A DNA stretch of 64,000 bases, taken from positions 1,302,001 to 1,366,000 of the forward strand of contig CP121450.1 in NCBI GenBank assembly GCA_029689965.1, written 5' to 3'. The notes under the pieces were generated by a model that searched no databases, was not told the origin of the DNA, and was given only the letters and a program-made list of their open reading frames with translations. The DNA is from Curtobacterium flaccumfaciens (GTDB lineage: Bacteria > Actinomycetota > Actinomycetes > Actinomycetales > Microbacteriaceae). Position numbers and translations under genes: made by a program. This document shows, piece after piece, positions 37,548-48,669 of the stretch. Positions within the stretch are counted from its first letter, which is position 1, and each line of letters starts with the position of its first letter.

Positions 37548-37819
37548 GATTCGCGCGTAGGGTGCCGATTCGCGCCCAGGATGCACATTCGCGCGTAGGG
37601 AGCCGGAAGTTTCGGCCGCCTACGCGCGATTCTGCTTTCCAGCGCGCGCGCAATGGGCACGACCGTGCGGACTGGAGGCGCGACTCGCGTCACCGACGCT
37701 GGTCGCGCGAGTAGCGCCTCCAGTCAGAGTCGCAGACCACCGGACCGCCGGCCGTTCCGTGCGTGGGTGGCGGAATCGTGCGTAGGTGGCCCGAGGATCC
37801 GACACCTTACGCGCGATTC
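37548..37819. repeat. six copies of a GATTCGCGCGTAGG-like motif
   Basis: Between the MarR gene and the PiT operon (388 bp without a gene), motif copies lie at 37548, 37567, 37586 (forward), 37619 (reverse), 37773 (forward) and 37805 (reverse). Copies three and four form a long stem with an inner GCCG/CGGC stem, followed by a T-containing stretch. Spacing is irregular. The rest of the gap holds the CTGGAGGC hairpin listed separately. Confidence 0.7.
37670..37725. terminator. GACTGGAGGCGC stem-loop
   Basis: GACTGGAGGCGCGACTCGCG pairs with its near-exact complement at 37705-37725 (one mismatch), loop about 15 nt. Same stem family as the palindrome at 1925. Could terminate transcription from the PiT side or act as a structural barrier. 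Confidence 0.55.
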
Positions 37820-37861
37820 GGCTTTCTCCGGCGGGGGTGTGGGACGGAACGCCCGACCGTG

Positions 37862-38134
37862 TCACTGGTGGAACTGCGGGATCGTCAGCCAGATGCCGAA
37901 CAGCACGGCAGCCGCGCACACCGCGAAGCACGCCCACGCGCCGACGAGGGCTCCGACGGGCGTCCGGCCGGAGCGAGCCGTCTCCTCGCCGTACTGCGTG
38001 CGGTCGCCCGCGGCGTCCACGGGCTGCCCGGTGCCGAGCAGTCGCAGCCCGAGCGTGTAGAGCAGCACCACCCCCACCGCAGCGACGAACCCCACCCACG
38101 CGACCGTCGCGATCGCACCGAAGTCGATGTCCAT
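37862..38134 (-). CDS. small membrane protein after the phosphate transporter
   Basis: 90 residues, intact, with two helices (IATVAWVGFVAAVGVVLLYTLGLRLL and GALVGAWACFAVCAAAVLFGIWLTI). It begins 10 bp after the PiT stop on the same strand, so they form an operon. The sequence is not one I can name; actinobacterial PiT operons often carry such a small membrane gene. Probably an accessory of phosphate uptake. Confidence 0.75.
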   Translation of the reverse strand: MDIDFGAIATVAWVGFVAAVGVVLLYTLGLRLLGTGQPVDAAGDRTQYGEETARSGRTPVGALVGAWACFAVCAAAVLFGIWLTIPQFHQ

Positions 38135-38144
38135 CGGGTCCTCC

Positions 38145-39278
38145 TCAGGCGGCGACCGGCTGGTCCGCCGGCTGCTCGTCGTTGACGTTGTCCTGCGTGA
38201 TCGGCTTGCGTCGGGCGAGGAAGAAGAACGCGAGACCGGCCGCGAGCGCCAGTACAGCGACGAGCACCAGACCGATGGTCGAGGTGGCCGCCACCGCGGT
38301 CGCGAGCGCGCCCACCACCGCAGCCGCCGGGAGCGTGATCACCCACGCGACGACGATGCGGCCGACGACCGTCCAGTGCACGTCCGCGAGCTTCTTGCCG
38401 AGGCCCGAGCCGATCGCCGACCCGCTCGTGACGTGGGTCGTCGACAGCGCGAACCCGAGGTGCGAGGACACCAGGATCGTCGCCGCCGAGCTCGTCTCCG
38501 CCGCGAACCCCTGTGGGGACTGCACGTCGGAGATTTCTTGCCGACGGTCCGCATGATCCGCCAGCCGCCGGTGTACGTGCCGAGGCCGATCGCCAGGCCG
38601 CAGGCGAGGATCACCCAGAGCGCGGGCCCGGTGCCGGCCGGCTGGTAGTTCGCGGCGATGAGGGTCAGGGTGATCACACCCATCGTCTTCTGGGCGTCGT
38701 TCGTCCCGTGTGCCAGGGACACCAGCGACGCTGAGATCGTCTGCCCGTGCCGGAAGCCCGTCGCCGCGCCGTGCGTCGTCGCGTTCTTCGTGAGGGTGTA
38801 CGCGAAGTACGTCGCCACGAGGGCGATGACCCCGGCGATCACGGGGGAGAGCAGCGCCGGCAGCACGACCTTCGACACGACCGTCCCCAGTCGACCGAGT
38901 GCAGGCCGGCACCGATGACCGACGCGCCGATCAGGCCGCCGAACAGGGCGTGCGTGGACGACGACGGCAGGCCGAAGTACCAGGTGGCGAGGTTCCACAG
39001 CACGGCGCCGACGAGCCCGGCGAAGATCATGGTGGGGAGATGTGGATGCCGTCCTGCCCCTCGCGGATGATGCCCTGTGAGACGGTCTTGGCGACCTCGG
39101 TGGAGAGGAACGCGCCGACCACGTTGAGGACGGCGGAGATGAGCACGGCGGTGCGGGGCTTGAGCGCTCCGGTGGCGACCGAGGTGGCCATGGCGTTCGC
39201 GGTGTCGTGGAAGCCGTTCGTGAAGTCGAACACGAGGGCCACCACGATCACCAGCACGACGGTGACGAGGACGTCCAT
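38145..39278 (-). CDS. pitA: PiT family inorganic phosphate transporter (three frameshifts)
   Basis: Low-affinity metal-phosphate/proton symporter, 378 residues after correction. The PiT signature appears twice: DFTNGFHDTANAMATSVATG near the N-terminus and SLAHGTNDAQKTMGVI in the second half, with GLPSSSTHALFGGLIGA and ALSTTHVTSGSAIGSG loops. Lost bases: CCCC near 39034, GGGG near 38885, and one base in AAGAAGATC near 38535. Topology ~10 helices. Start ATG 39278. The small membrane gene follows. Confidence 0.93.
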
Positions 39279-39365
39279 GCGCGAGACGGTAGGCCCGCCG
39301 TGCACCCGCTGCGTGAACGCCGGGTGAACACGTGCGCAGGTCCGGTCGTCTGCAAGGATGCGGGT

Positions 39366-40235
39366 GTGCCCACCTTCTCCGCAGCCCGAGGGGACTCCTC
39401 CTTCACCGACGCGCACGGCGTCGAGATCGTCTACTCCACGTGGCGTGCGGCGCGGCCGAGGGGGATCGTGCAGATCGCGCACGGCGTCGGGGAGCACGGG
39501 CTCCGGTACGAGCCGCTCGCGCAGGACCTCGTCCGCGCCGGGTACACCGTCCACGCCAACGACCACCGCGGGCACGGACGCACCGGCCTCGGACAGTGGG
39601 ACGGGGACCACACGAAGCTCGGCCACCTCGGACCCGGCGGCCTGCGTGCGGCGATCGCCGCCGTCGAGCAGATGAGCAGGGTCGCGAGGGAGGACACCCC
39701 CGGCGTCCCGCTCGTGCTCCTCGGACACTCGTGGGGCTCGCTCATGGCGCAGCGGATCGTGAACACGTCGTCGGAGTCGTACGACGGGGTCGTGCTCTCG
39801 GCGAGCGCGTACCGGCTGCCCGGCTGGATGAACAGCGGCGACCTCAACGCCCGGCACGCCGGCTCCGGTCCGACGAAGTTCGAATGGCTCACCCGCGACC
39901 GGTCGATCATCGACGCCGTCGCCGTCGACCCGCTCGCCGTGGAGGCGGACGTCATCGGACTGTTCGGACTCCGGGACGCGCTCCGACTGCTCGGCGTGCC
40001 GCGGCGCGGTATCCCGCACGACCTCCCGATGCTGCTGCAGGTCGGGTCGGAGGACCCGCTCGGCGGTCCGCGCTCGGTCGAGCGGCTGGCGCAGGCCTAC
40101 CGGCGCCGGGGACGGCTGTCGGACGTCGAGGTACTGGTGTACGAGGGAGCTCGGCACGAGGTCTACAACGAGACGAACCGCGACGAGGTCGTCGGCGACC
40201 TCGTCACGTGGCTGGACCGGAAGGTCGGTCGCTGA
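39366..40235 (+). CDS. alpha/beta hydrolase, monoglyceride-lipase-like (Hydrolase_4)
   Basis: 289 residues, intact. Opening IVYSTWRAARPRGIVQIAHGVGEHGLRYEPLA and HANDHRGHGRTG are characteristic. The nucleophile elbow is LLGHSWGSLMAQ, with Asp in VGSEDPLGG and His in GARHEVYNE. Such enzymes hydrolyse monoacylglycerols or lysophospholipids; the substrate is inferred. Start GTG 39366. No signal peptide, so cytoplasmic. Confidence 0.88.
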   Translation: MPTFSAARGDSSFTDAHGVEIVYSTWRAARPRGIVQIAHGVGEHGLRYEPLAQDLVRAGYTVHANDHRGHGRTGLGQWDGDHTKLGHLGPGGLRAAIAAVEQMSRVAREDTPGVPLVLLGHSWGSLMAQRIVNTSSESYDGVVLSASAYRLPGWMNSGDLNARHAGSGPTKFEWLTRDRSIIDAVAVDPLAVEADVIGLFGLRDALRLLGVPRRGIPHDLPMLLQVGSEDPLGGPRSVERLAQAYRRRGRLSDVEVLVYEGARHEVYNETNRDEVVGDLVTWLDRKVGR

Positions 40236-40286
40236 CGCGACCGACGGCGCGCGGAACCGGGTTCCGGACACAGCACCGCGCCGTGC

Positions 40287-40310
40287 CCTGGTTCCGTGTC
40301 CGGAACCAGG
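40287..40310. terminator. CCTGGTTCCG hairpin
   Basis: CCTGGTTCCG-TGTC-CGGAACCAGG is a perfect 10-bp stem with a 4-nt loop, ~50 bp after the hydrolase stop. The right arm continues into GTTCCGTG, reproducing the dyad found at 11060. Likely terminator of the hydrolase gene. Confidence 0.65.
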
Positions 40311-40344
40311 TTCCGTGGCGGGGCGTGCGGCGTACGCTGGTGCG

Positions 40345-41394
40345 GTGCACGGTGAGTACAAGGTCCCTGGTGGCAAGCTCGTCGTCGTCGACCTCGAGGT
40401 CGTCGATGGCCTGATCCAGGAGTTCCGGCTCGCCGGCGACTTCTTCCTCGAGCCGGACGACGCGCTACCGCTCATCGACGGCGCCGTGAACGGACTGCCG
40501 GCCACGACCGACGCCGCGGGCATCGCCTCCGCCGTCCGCGCCGCGCTGCCGGAGGACGCCGTGCTGCTCGGGTTCACGCCCGAGTCCGTCGGGGTCGCCG
40601 TCCGCCGGGCCCTGTCCCGTGCCTCCACCTGGCGCGAGTACGACTGGGAGATCATCCACGAGGGACCGATCAGCCCGAACGAGCACCTCGCCCTCGACCA
40701 GGTCCTCACCGAGGAGGTCGGGGCCGGTCGCCGCGGCCCGACGCTGCGCATCTGGGAGTGGGACCAACCGGCCGTCGTGATCGGGTCGTTCCAGTCGCTC
40801 AAGAACGAGGTCGACCCCGAGGGAGCAGCGAAGTACGGCGTCGAGGTCGTCCGTCGCATCTCGGGCGGCGGCGCCATGTTCATGGACGCCGGCGCGATCA
40901 TCTCGTACTCGCTCTACGTGCCGACCGACCTGGTGCAGGGCATGACCTTCGCCGACTCGTACGCGTACCTCGACGAGTGGGTGATCGAGGCGCTGAAGTC
41001 CCTCGGCATCGAGGCGTACTACCAGCCGCTCAACGACATCTCCTCCACCAAGGGCAAGATCGGTGGCGCCGCGCAGAAACGCCTCGGTACCGGATCGCTG
41101 CTCCACCACGCGACCATGAGCTACGACATGGACGGCGAGAAGATGGTGCAGGTGCTGCGCATCGGCCGCGAGAAGATGAGCGACAAGGGGACGACGAGCG
41201 CCGCGAAGCGCGTCGACCCGCTGCGCTCGCAGACCGGGCTCACCCGCGCCGAGATCATCGACCGGCTCATCGGGACCTTCACGAAGCTGTACGGGGCGCA
41301 CGAGGGGCACGTGACCGAGGCCGAGCGAGCACGGGCGCGGGACCTCGTGGCGTCGAAGTTCGCGACACGGGAGTGGCTCGAGCGCGTTCCCTGA
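40345..41394 (+). CDS. lplA: Lipoate-protein ligase with N-terminal accessory domain
   Basis: Attaches lipoate (or octanoate) to carrier proteins. From GTG 40345 the protein starts VHGEYKVPGGKLVVVDLEV with GDFFLEPDDAL, an LplA accessory (C-terminal/LplB-like) domain of about 85 residues. The biotin/lipoyl ligase catalytic domain follows: LRIWEWDQPAVVIGSFQS, VRRISGGGAMFMD (RRxSGGG) and DISSTKGKIGGAAQKR with the catalytic Lys. Total 349 residues, intact. In E. coli the accessory domain is C-terminal, and in Thermoplasma it is a separate protein; here it is fused in front. Confidence 0.88.
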   Translation: MHGEYKVPGGKLVVVDLEVVDGLIQEFRLAGDFFLEPDDALPLIDGAVNGLPATTDAAGIASAVRAALPEDAVLLGFTPESVGVAVRRALSRASTWREYDWEIIHEGPISPNEHLALDQVLTEEVGAGRRGPTLRIWEWDQPAVVIGSFQSLKNEVDPEGAAKYGVEVVRRISGGGAMFMDAGAIISYSLYVPTDLVQGMTFADSYAYLDEWVIEALKSLGIEAYYQPLNDISSTKGKIGGAAQKRLGTGSLLHHATMSYDMDGEKMVQVLRIGREKMSDKGTTSAAKRVDPLRSQTGLTRAEIIDRLIGTFTKLYGAHEGHVTEAERARARDLVASKFATREWLERVP

Positions 41395-41410
41395 GCGGGA
41401 GCGCCCGTCG

Positions 41411-42168
41411 TCAGGGCTTCGCGCCGTTGCCGAACGAGCCGTGCAGGGTCGTGGCACGGAACGCGGTCGTGTCGATCACGGCGTGGACGCCGTCCAGCAC
41501 GGACTGGTCGTACGTGTCCACGCCGACCGTCAGCGACCCGTAGTCGACGCGCATCGTCGTCGGGATCGTCGCTTCGAGTCCGGTGACGTGCGGCGTCGCG
41601 GCGAGCGTGGCGAGGCCCTGCGCGACCGCCGTGGAGGTCGCCGGCGGGATGCTCTGGTCGAAGGTCCCGTCGTAGTGCACCACGGTCGCGATGTGGCCGG
41701 GACCCGCGGGCACGGTCTGCGTGAGGTCGACGCCGGTCCAGGCCAGCTCGCGCGCCATCGTCGTCGGGACCGCACCGGCCTGGGGAGGTGTCGCCGACTC
41801 CTCCATGACGACCGCGAAGGCGGAACGGAAGTGGTTCGTCGTCACGAAGCGGCTCGCGCACTCCGGATCGGGAACCGTGCTCGGACTGTTCGTCGTCGAC
41901 TCGGTCGCGGCCCGCACCCCGGCAGCTCCCGCACCGCGCGGAGTGCGGCCCGGACCTCTCGTGCGACGGTCGGGTCCAGCGTGGCCGGAGCCGACGGCGC
42001 GGCGGACGGCGGGCCCGGTTCGGCTCCGCCGGACGGGCAGGGCCGGGACTCGCCACCGCCGTCGCGGAGGAGTCCGCCCGCGAGGTCGCGCGCCGAGGAG
42101 CAGCCGGTGAGGACCACCGCGCCGACGACGGCGACGGCGACTGCCGAGAGGACGGTCCGCATGCGCAT
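41411..42168 (-). CDS. putative secreted lipoprotein, unknown function (one frameshift)
   Basis: About 252 residues. MRMRTVLSAVAVAVVGAVVLTGCSS is a lipoprotein signal with lipobox VLTGC. A Pro/Ala-rich linker (~35-80) follows, then an alpha/beta domain starting near PECASRFVTTNHFRSAFAVVMEE with repeated beta segments. One G is inferred missing near 41935 (GTGGCGG read GTGCGG, the same change as in purF). The domain is not one I can name. Surface-anchored by inference. Divergent from the 42368 gene. Confidence 0.7.
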
Positions 42169-42367
42169 CGCCACAGTCTGCACGACGACACCGCGCCGCC
42201 CGAGCCGGGTCCGCGTTCGTCGCGGAGGTGGTCGGCCGCCCGGGGAGGGGATCCCGGGCGGCCGCACGTCCAGTGTGGGTGTCGTCCCGAAGAACCACGT
42301 GTGTGGATCACGAGAATCCTCCGCGCGGCGGATGTCTCCACCTGATCGTCCACGTAGCGTCGTGTGC

Positions 42368-42697
42368 GTGAACTGGTTGATCCTCCTGGGGGCGGTGGCC
42401 GCGGCGGCCGTCGTGATGTGGATCGCCGATCGCTTGGGGTGGATCGACCTGTCGAACAAGGCCACGCGGAGCGGCGGATCCGGCGGTGTGATCTCGATGA
42501 TGGACGAGGTGTTCGCGCCGACCCGTCACGAGACGCAAGCGGAGTACGAACGGCAGTCGCGCCTCCCGAGGGAGGCACCGACGCCGGCGGACGACGACCA
42601 CGACCTGCTCAGCGGCAGCGTGCTCATCAGGGTGCCGACGGTTCGTGGCCCGGGCCGGCACGAGGTGCGCGCGGGAACGCACGACCGCAGCTACTGA
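42368..42697 (+). CDS. small protein with one N-terminal membrane helix
   Basis: 109 residues from GTG 42368. A single helix (VNWLILLGAVAAAAVVMWIADRL) anchors it, followed by a hydrophilic tail with DLLSGSVLIRVP. Not recognised. The tail is acidic in the middle and basic at the end. Converges on the GNAT gene with ~20 bp between. Function unknown. Confidence 0.6.
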   Translation: MNWLILLGAVAAAAVVMWIADRLGWIDLSNKATRSGGSGGVISMMDEVFAPTRHETQAEYERQSRLPREAPTPADDDHDLLSGSVLIRVPTVRGPGRHEVRAGTHDRSY

Positions 42698-42717
42698 CGG
42701 GGCCGCGCGGCACCACG

Positions 42718-43002
42718 TCAGCGCGTCGTCAGCTCCTGGTAGTCCGGGTGCCGCTCGATCCACGCCTTGACGTAGCTGCACTGCGGCACGACCCGCAGGC
42801 TGCCGGAGCGGACGTCGTCGAGCGCGTGCTCGACGAGGATCGAGGCGTGACCGCCACCGCGGTGCGCCGGGTCCACCTCGGTGTGCACGAACCGGATCTC
42901 GTCGCCGTCGACCTCGTACGCCGCGAAGCCGACGACCTCGCCGTCCTCGACGAGGGAGTACTGCTGCTTGTCGGTCTCGTTGCGGACCTCGGGTGCTGCC
43001 AT
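42718..43002 (-). CDS. GNAT-like N-acetyltransferase, YjdJ type
   Basis: 94 residues, intact. The sequence GEVVGFAAYEVDGDEIRFVHTEVDPAHRGGGHASILVEHALDDVRSGSLRVVPQCSYVKAWIERHPDY is the short YjdJ/GCN5-related fold with the acetyl-CoA loop HRGGGHAS and a conserved Cys-Ser-Tyr. Members accept small amines or protein termini; target unknown. It lies downstream of the DHA2 exporter on the same strand, 106 bp away. Confidence 0.9.
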   Translation of the reverse strand: MAAPEVRNETDKQQYSLVEDGEVVGFAAYEVDGDEIRFVHTEVDPAHRGGGHASILVEHALDDVRSGSLRVVPQCSYVKAWIERHPDYQELTTR

Positions 43003-43108
43003 GCCGTCGAACGTACGCCCCGCCGCCGCGGTGGCGGCTGAGTGCGACGACTCGCCCGCCGCCTCCGCCGTCGGGCACGGGGCGACGGGCGGGTCGTGGG
43101 GTGGTCGG

Positions 43109-45671
43109 CTACTCCGCCGAGTGGCGGCCGTGCACGTGGTCGTCGTCCGGCCTGGAGGCACGGCTCGCGTCGGTCGCGTCGGCTCCGGTCGCGACGGCTC
43201 CGGTCGCCTCCGTGTCCCGCTCGGGCACCGCGTCCACCGGGGCCGCGGCGGCGTGGGCTGCGCGGGTGCGGATCGCGCCGGTGGTGGTCGGCGGCTCGTC
43301 GACGGGTGCCGCCGCGGAGTGCGCCCGTGCGTGGTCGCGTCGGGCAGCGGGGCCCGGGTGCCCTCGACCGACACCGTGTCGGCAGCGCTCGTCGACGGGG
43401 CGGGGACACGCCGGACCGGACTGACGTGTCGGGGGTGGCCGTGCCTCCCGGCTCGCCCATCCCGACCGCGGAACCGGCCGAGCGCGGCGGTGACGGCACG
43501 TCCGGCGAGGTCGGGACGACCGCCATCGACCCGGTGTCCGGCGAGACGAGCGATCCGGAGCGGGCTGCCGCGCCCTGCGCGTCCACCGTGAGCCGGTCCG
43601 AGTCGGCGTTCGTCCGGTCGCTGTTCGCGCGGTCGCTGTTCGCCCGGTCGGTGTTCGCCTGTTCCTGCAGGGCCGACACCTTCCGGAGCGGCGGGACCCG
43701 GAAGAACCAGGTGAGCACGAACGCGAGCAGGATGACGCCGAGGCCGACGTAGTAGACCACCACCGCCGAGTCGCTGAACCCGACGAGGAACGGACGGCTG
43801 AGCCGCTTGTCGGCACCGTTGAGGAACGACGTGTCACTCGTCGACGAACTGGTCGAGGAGTTCGCACTCGAGTCGCCGCTCTTGAGCTGCTTGACCAGGG
43901 TCGGAGCGACCTCGTCGACGACGTTCCGCCGCTGGTCGGCCTTCGCGTAGTCGACCTGGAGCGTGCCGTCGACCACGTCGGCCTTCGCCTTCGACGCCGC
44001 GGTCTCCAGAGCCTGCTGCTCGGCGGCGGGCTTCGCAGCGGAGACCTGCTGGGCGATGACCGCGTCGGCCGAGGCGGCCGGGACCTGGCCGGCGGCGACG
44101 CGCTGCTGGACCGCGGCGGTGACCTGCTTCGTCACGGCGGCGTCGGCGGCCTCCTTCGCCTGCACGGCACCCTTGTCCAGGCCGTCCTGGACCTTGTCCT
44201 TCACGGGGTCGACGATCTTGTTCCAGATCTGGTCCATCACCCCCTTGTTGTCCTTCGCGTTCGCGACGGACGGGGTGAGGGCCGCGTTCAGGGCGCTCTT
44301 GAGGTCGCCCTCGTTCTGCATGGCCGTCGTGATGTTCGTCGGCATGAGGGTGAAGAGGACGGACAGCAGCACGGCGGTGCCCATGGTGCCGCCGATCTGA
44401 CGGAAGAACGTGGCGGCGCTCGTCGCGACACCGATGTCCCGCGGGCTCACCGAGTTCTGCGCCGCCAGGGTCAGCGTCTGCATGAGCTGCCCGAGCCCGA
44501 GACCGATGCCGAACATGCCGAGCATGAGGAACCAGAGCGGCCGGTCGGCGGTGAGGAAGGTGAGGACGGTGAACCCGATGGCGGTGAACGCCGTGCCGGT
44601 GATCGGGAAGACCTGGTAGTTGCCGGTCCGGGAGATGATCTGACCTGATGCGATCGACGAGATCATCAGACCGAGGACCATCGGGAGCATCGCGAACCCG
44701 GACTCGGTCGGGGTGACGCCCTTCACGATCTGCAGGTACAGCGGGATCGTCAGCATGGCGCCGAACATGCCGAAGCCGACGAGGACGCTCAGCACTGCCG
44801 ACATCGAGAAGACGTGCGAGTGGAAGAGCTTCAGCGGCAGGATCGCGTCGTCGCCCATCGCCCGTTCGACGATGACGAACGCGATCAGGCCGGCGGCGCC
44901 GATCGCGTAGCAGGCGATCGAGCCGGCCGACCACCAGCCCCAGTCGCGGCCCTGCTCGGCGACGAGCAGCAGGGGCACGAGCGTCACGATGACGAGCGCG
45001 GCTCCCCACCAGTCGATGCGCGGCTTGCCCCGGTCGCCGAACTTCGGCAGGTGCAGGAACGTCAGCACCATGATCAGCGCGATGATGCCGATCGGGACGT
45101 TGATCAGGAAGACCCAGCGCCATCCGGCGATGAAGACGATCTCGTTCGCACCGGCGAACACCCCGCCGACGAGCGGGCCGATGACGCTCGAGATACCGAA
45201 CACCGCGAGGAAGTAGCCCTGGTACTTCGCACGCTCGCGCGGAGCGAGCATGTCGCCCATGATCGCGAGCGGCAGCGACATCAGACCGCCGGCACCGAGG
45301 CCCTGCAGCGCTCGGAATCCCGCGAGCATGAGCATCGACGTCGAGAACGACGCGGCGAACGAGCCGACGATGAAGATGCCGATCGCGGTGAGGAACAGCG
45401 GGCGGCGACCGAAGATGTCGGACAGCTTCCCGTAGATCGGCGTCGTGATCGTCGAGGCGATGAGGTACCCGGTGGTCACCCAGGCCTGCTGGTCGAGGCC
45501 GTGCAGGTCGTCGCCGATCGTGCGGATCGCCGTACCGACGATCGTCTGGTCGAGGGCGCCGAGGAACATGCCGGCCATCAGGCCGTAGATCACCAGCAGG
45601 ATCTGCCGGTGGTTCATCACCGCGTTGGACGACGTGGTGGGTGCCGCGGGTGCGGTCGCGGTCTGGGTCAT
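43109..45671 (-). CDS. DHA2-family multidrug MFS exporter with long periplasmic-type loop and tail (two frameshifts)
   Basis: About 854 residues, 14 helices. Early motifs: FLGALDQTIVGTAIRTIGDD, YLIASTITTPIYGKLSDIFGRRP and FRALQGLGAGGLMSLPLAIMGD. A long outer loop (~470-640), rich in Ala/Gln/Lys and helical, separates the last two helices; the last helix is VVVYYVGLGVILLAFVLTWF. A ~170-residue disordered tail ends HGRHSAE; its frame changes near 43405 and 43350 (GGG and CCCCC losses). Probably drug-proton antiport. Start ATG 45671 downstream of an operator dyad. Confidence 0.88.
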
Positions 45672-45699
45672 GTGCGGGGTCTCCAGGGGTCCTTGGAAG

Positions 45700-45722
45700 A
45701 ACTTTGCGCTCGCTGCAAAGTT
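45700..45722 (-). promoter_or_regulatory. AACTTTGC-N7-GCAAAGTT dyad upstream of the DHA2 exporter
   Basis: Perfect 8-bp arms separated by seven bases lie 29-51 bp before the exporter ATG, the size and position expected for a TetR-family operator. No TetR gene is adjacent, so the repressor would be encoded elsewhere. The 45723-45942 stretch upstream holds no gene. Confidence 0.65.
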
Positions 45723-45942
45723 ACATCTGCCGCAAGGTGGGTGGTCGCGTGGACCGGGGTTCCTGAACGGATCGGCAGCACCGATGGCGGAACAGTGGGG
45801 TCGCGGTCATGAGCACGCCCGACGCCGTCACAGTACGCCCGAGCGTGGTGCCGGGTTCCCGGCCGAGACTGCGGCGCGTGCGGGCGTCAGTCGTGGGCGG
45901 ACGCGATGTTCGCGAGCTGACGCTCGCGACGACCGGGGCCGG

Positions 45943-47562
<1,620 letters not shown>

Positions 47563-47776
47563 GGGTCCATCCTGGCATCGCGGGGCTCGGGGCGCTCAGG
47601 GTCGCGTCGGGGTGCGCGTGCGGGGCGGCGGTGCGGGTGTGGGCGCGGGGTGCGCGCTTGTGCGCACCATGACGACATCTGCGCGTGGTGGACCGTGCGC
47701 ACTCGTCGTCCCGGTGAGCAGTCGCCAGCGGGACCGCGGTATCCGGAATGTCACCGGCCGGGCTAGGGTGGAGTGC

Positions 47777-48669
47777 ATGGGGGACGTGATCCGCGCCGAC
47801 GCAGCGCTGCTCGCCGAGGTGCAGGCCGGCGACGGGGCGACGCTGCACACGGCGAGCGGCGCGGTCGTGTCCTGGGCGGCGCTGCACCTGCTGGCAGCGC
47901 ACGGGTTCCGTTGGGCGCCGGAGGACCCGAGCACCGTGGAGCCTGGACCGACAGGCTTGCGGTTGCACGTCGACCTGACGATCGAGCACGCCGCACACGC
48001 CGGACTGGTGCTCGCCGCGACGCCCGCGCGGTTCATCGAGCGTTCGTTCGGGACGGAGCTCGCGTTCAGTCTCGCCGAGGGCTCGTCCGCACTCGCGCCG
48101 GCCCGCCTGACGGCGATGGCCGAGCGCCGATCCCCTCGTGACGCCTCCTTCGTCGTGACCGGCACGGGATCGCGCGCAGTCGGCGGGGTGCTCACCGTCC
48201 AGCGTGGCCCCCGGTCCGTCTTCGAGACGCTCCGGTGCATGGTCGCGTTGCCGGAGCCGACCGACGATCTCCGCGTGGTCCGAGACGGACTGGAGGCGGG
48301 CCTCCAGTCCGTCATGCTCGGTCGCCACCCGCAGTCGGCACAGTTCTCGACCAGCCGTGGGCGCGTCGACGGCGTCGTCGACACGGCCATCGCGGGGCCG
48401 CCGGCCCCGCTCGGCGTGTTCTCCGGAGCGCGCGAGACGCGCGCTCGTGGCTTGGCGGACGCGGCCGAGGCCCTCGGTGGCCACACGGTCGGCCTGGGTC
48501 CGTCTCCGGGAGTCGTCTTCTGGTTCGACGGCACGGAACGGCACCGTTGGTCCGCCGCTGCGGCGCTGGCCGGCGGGCTGCGGGATCTGCAAACAGATGC
48601 CATGCATTCCGGGGACTTGCGAGGGCGGGGCGGGCTCCGCCACGATGGCACCCGTACGGGGGACAGTGA
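47777..48669 (+). CDS. hypothetical protein at the head of the toxin locus; 3' end uncertain
   Basis: From ATG 47777 the first ~275 residues look real: balanced alpha/beta composition with [38 protein letters not shown] and [12 protein letters not shown]. Not a family I recognise; position before WXG100-like genes suggests an EspG-like secretion chaperone, but the sequence does not prove it. No stop exists in this frame before the next gene. If one G is missing in the GGG near 48572, the frame ends at TGA 48667-48669, overlapping the next ATG (TGATG). A dyad ATCTG-CAAA-CAGAT near 48586 could instead mark an intergenic start. Confidence 0.5.

Noticed and set aside
37548..37819. Repeated motif as CRISPR or replication iterons
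   Set aside because: Irregular spacing, mixed orientation and no associated cas, rep or dnaA genes.
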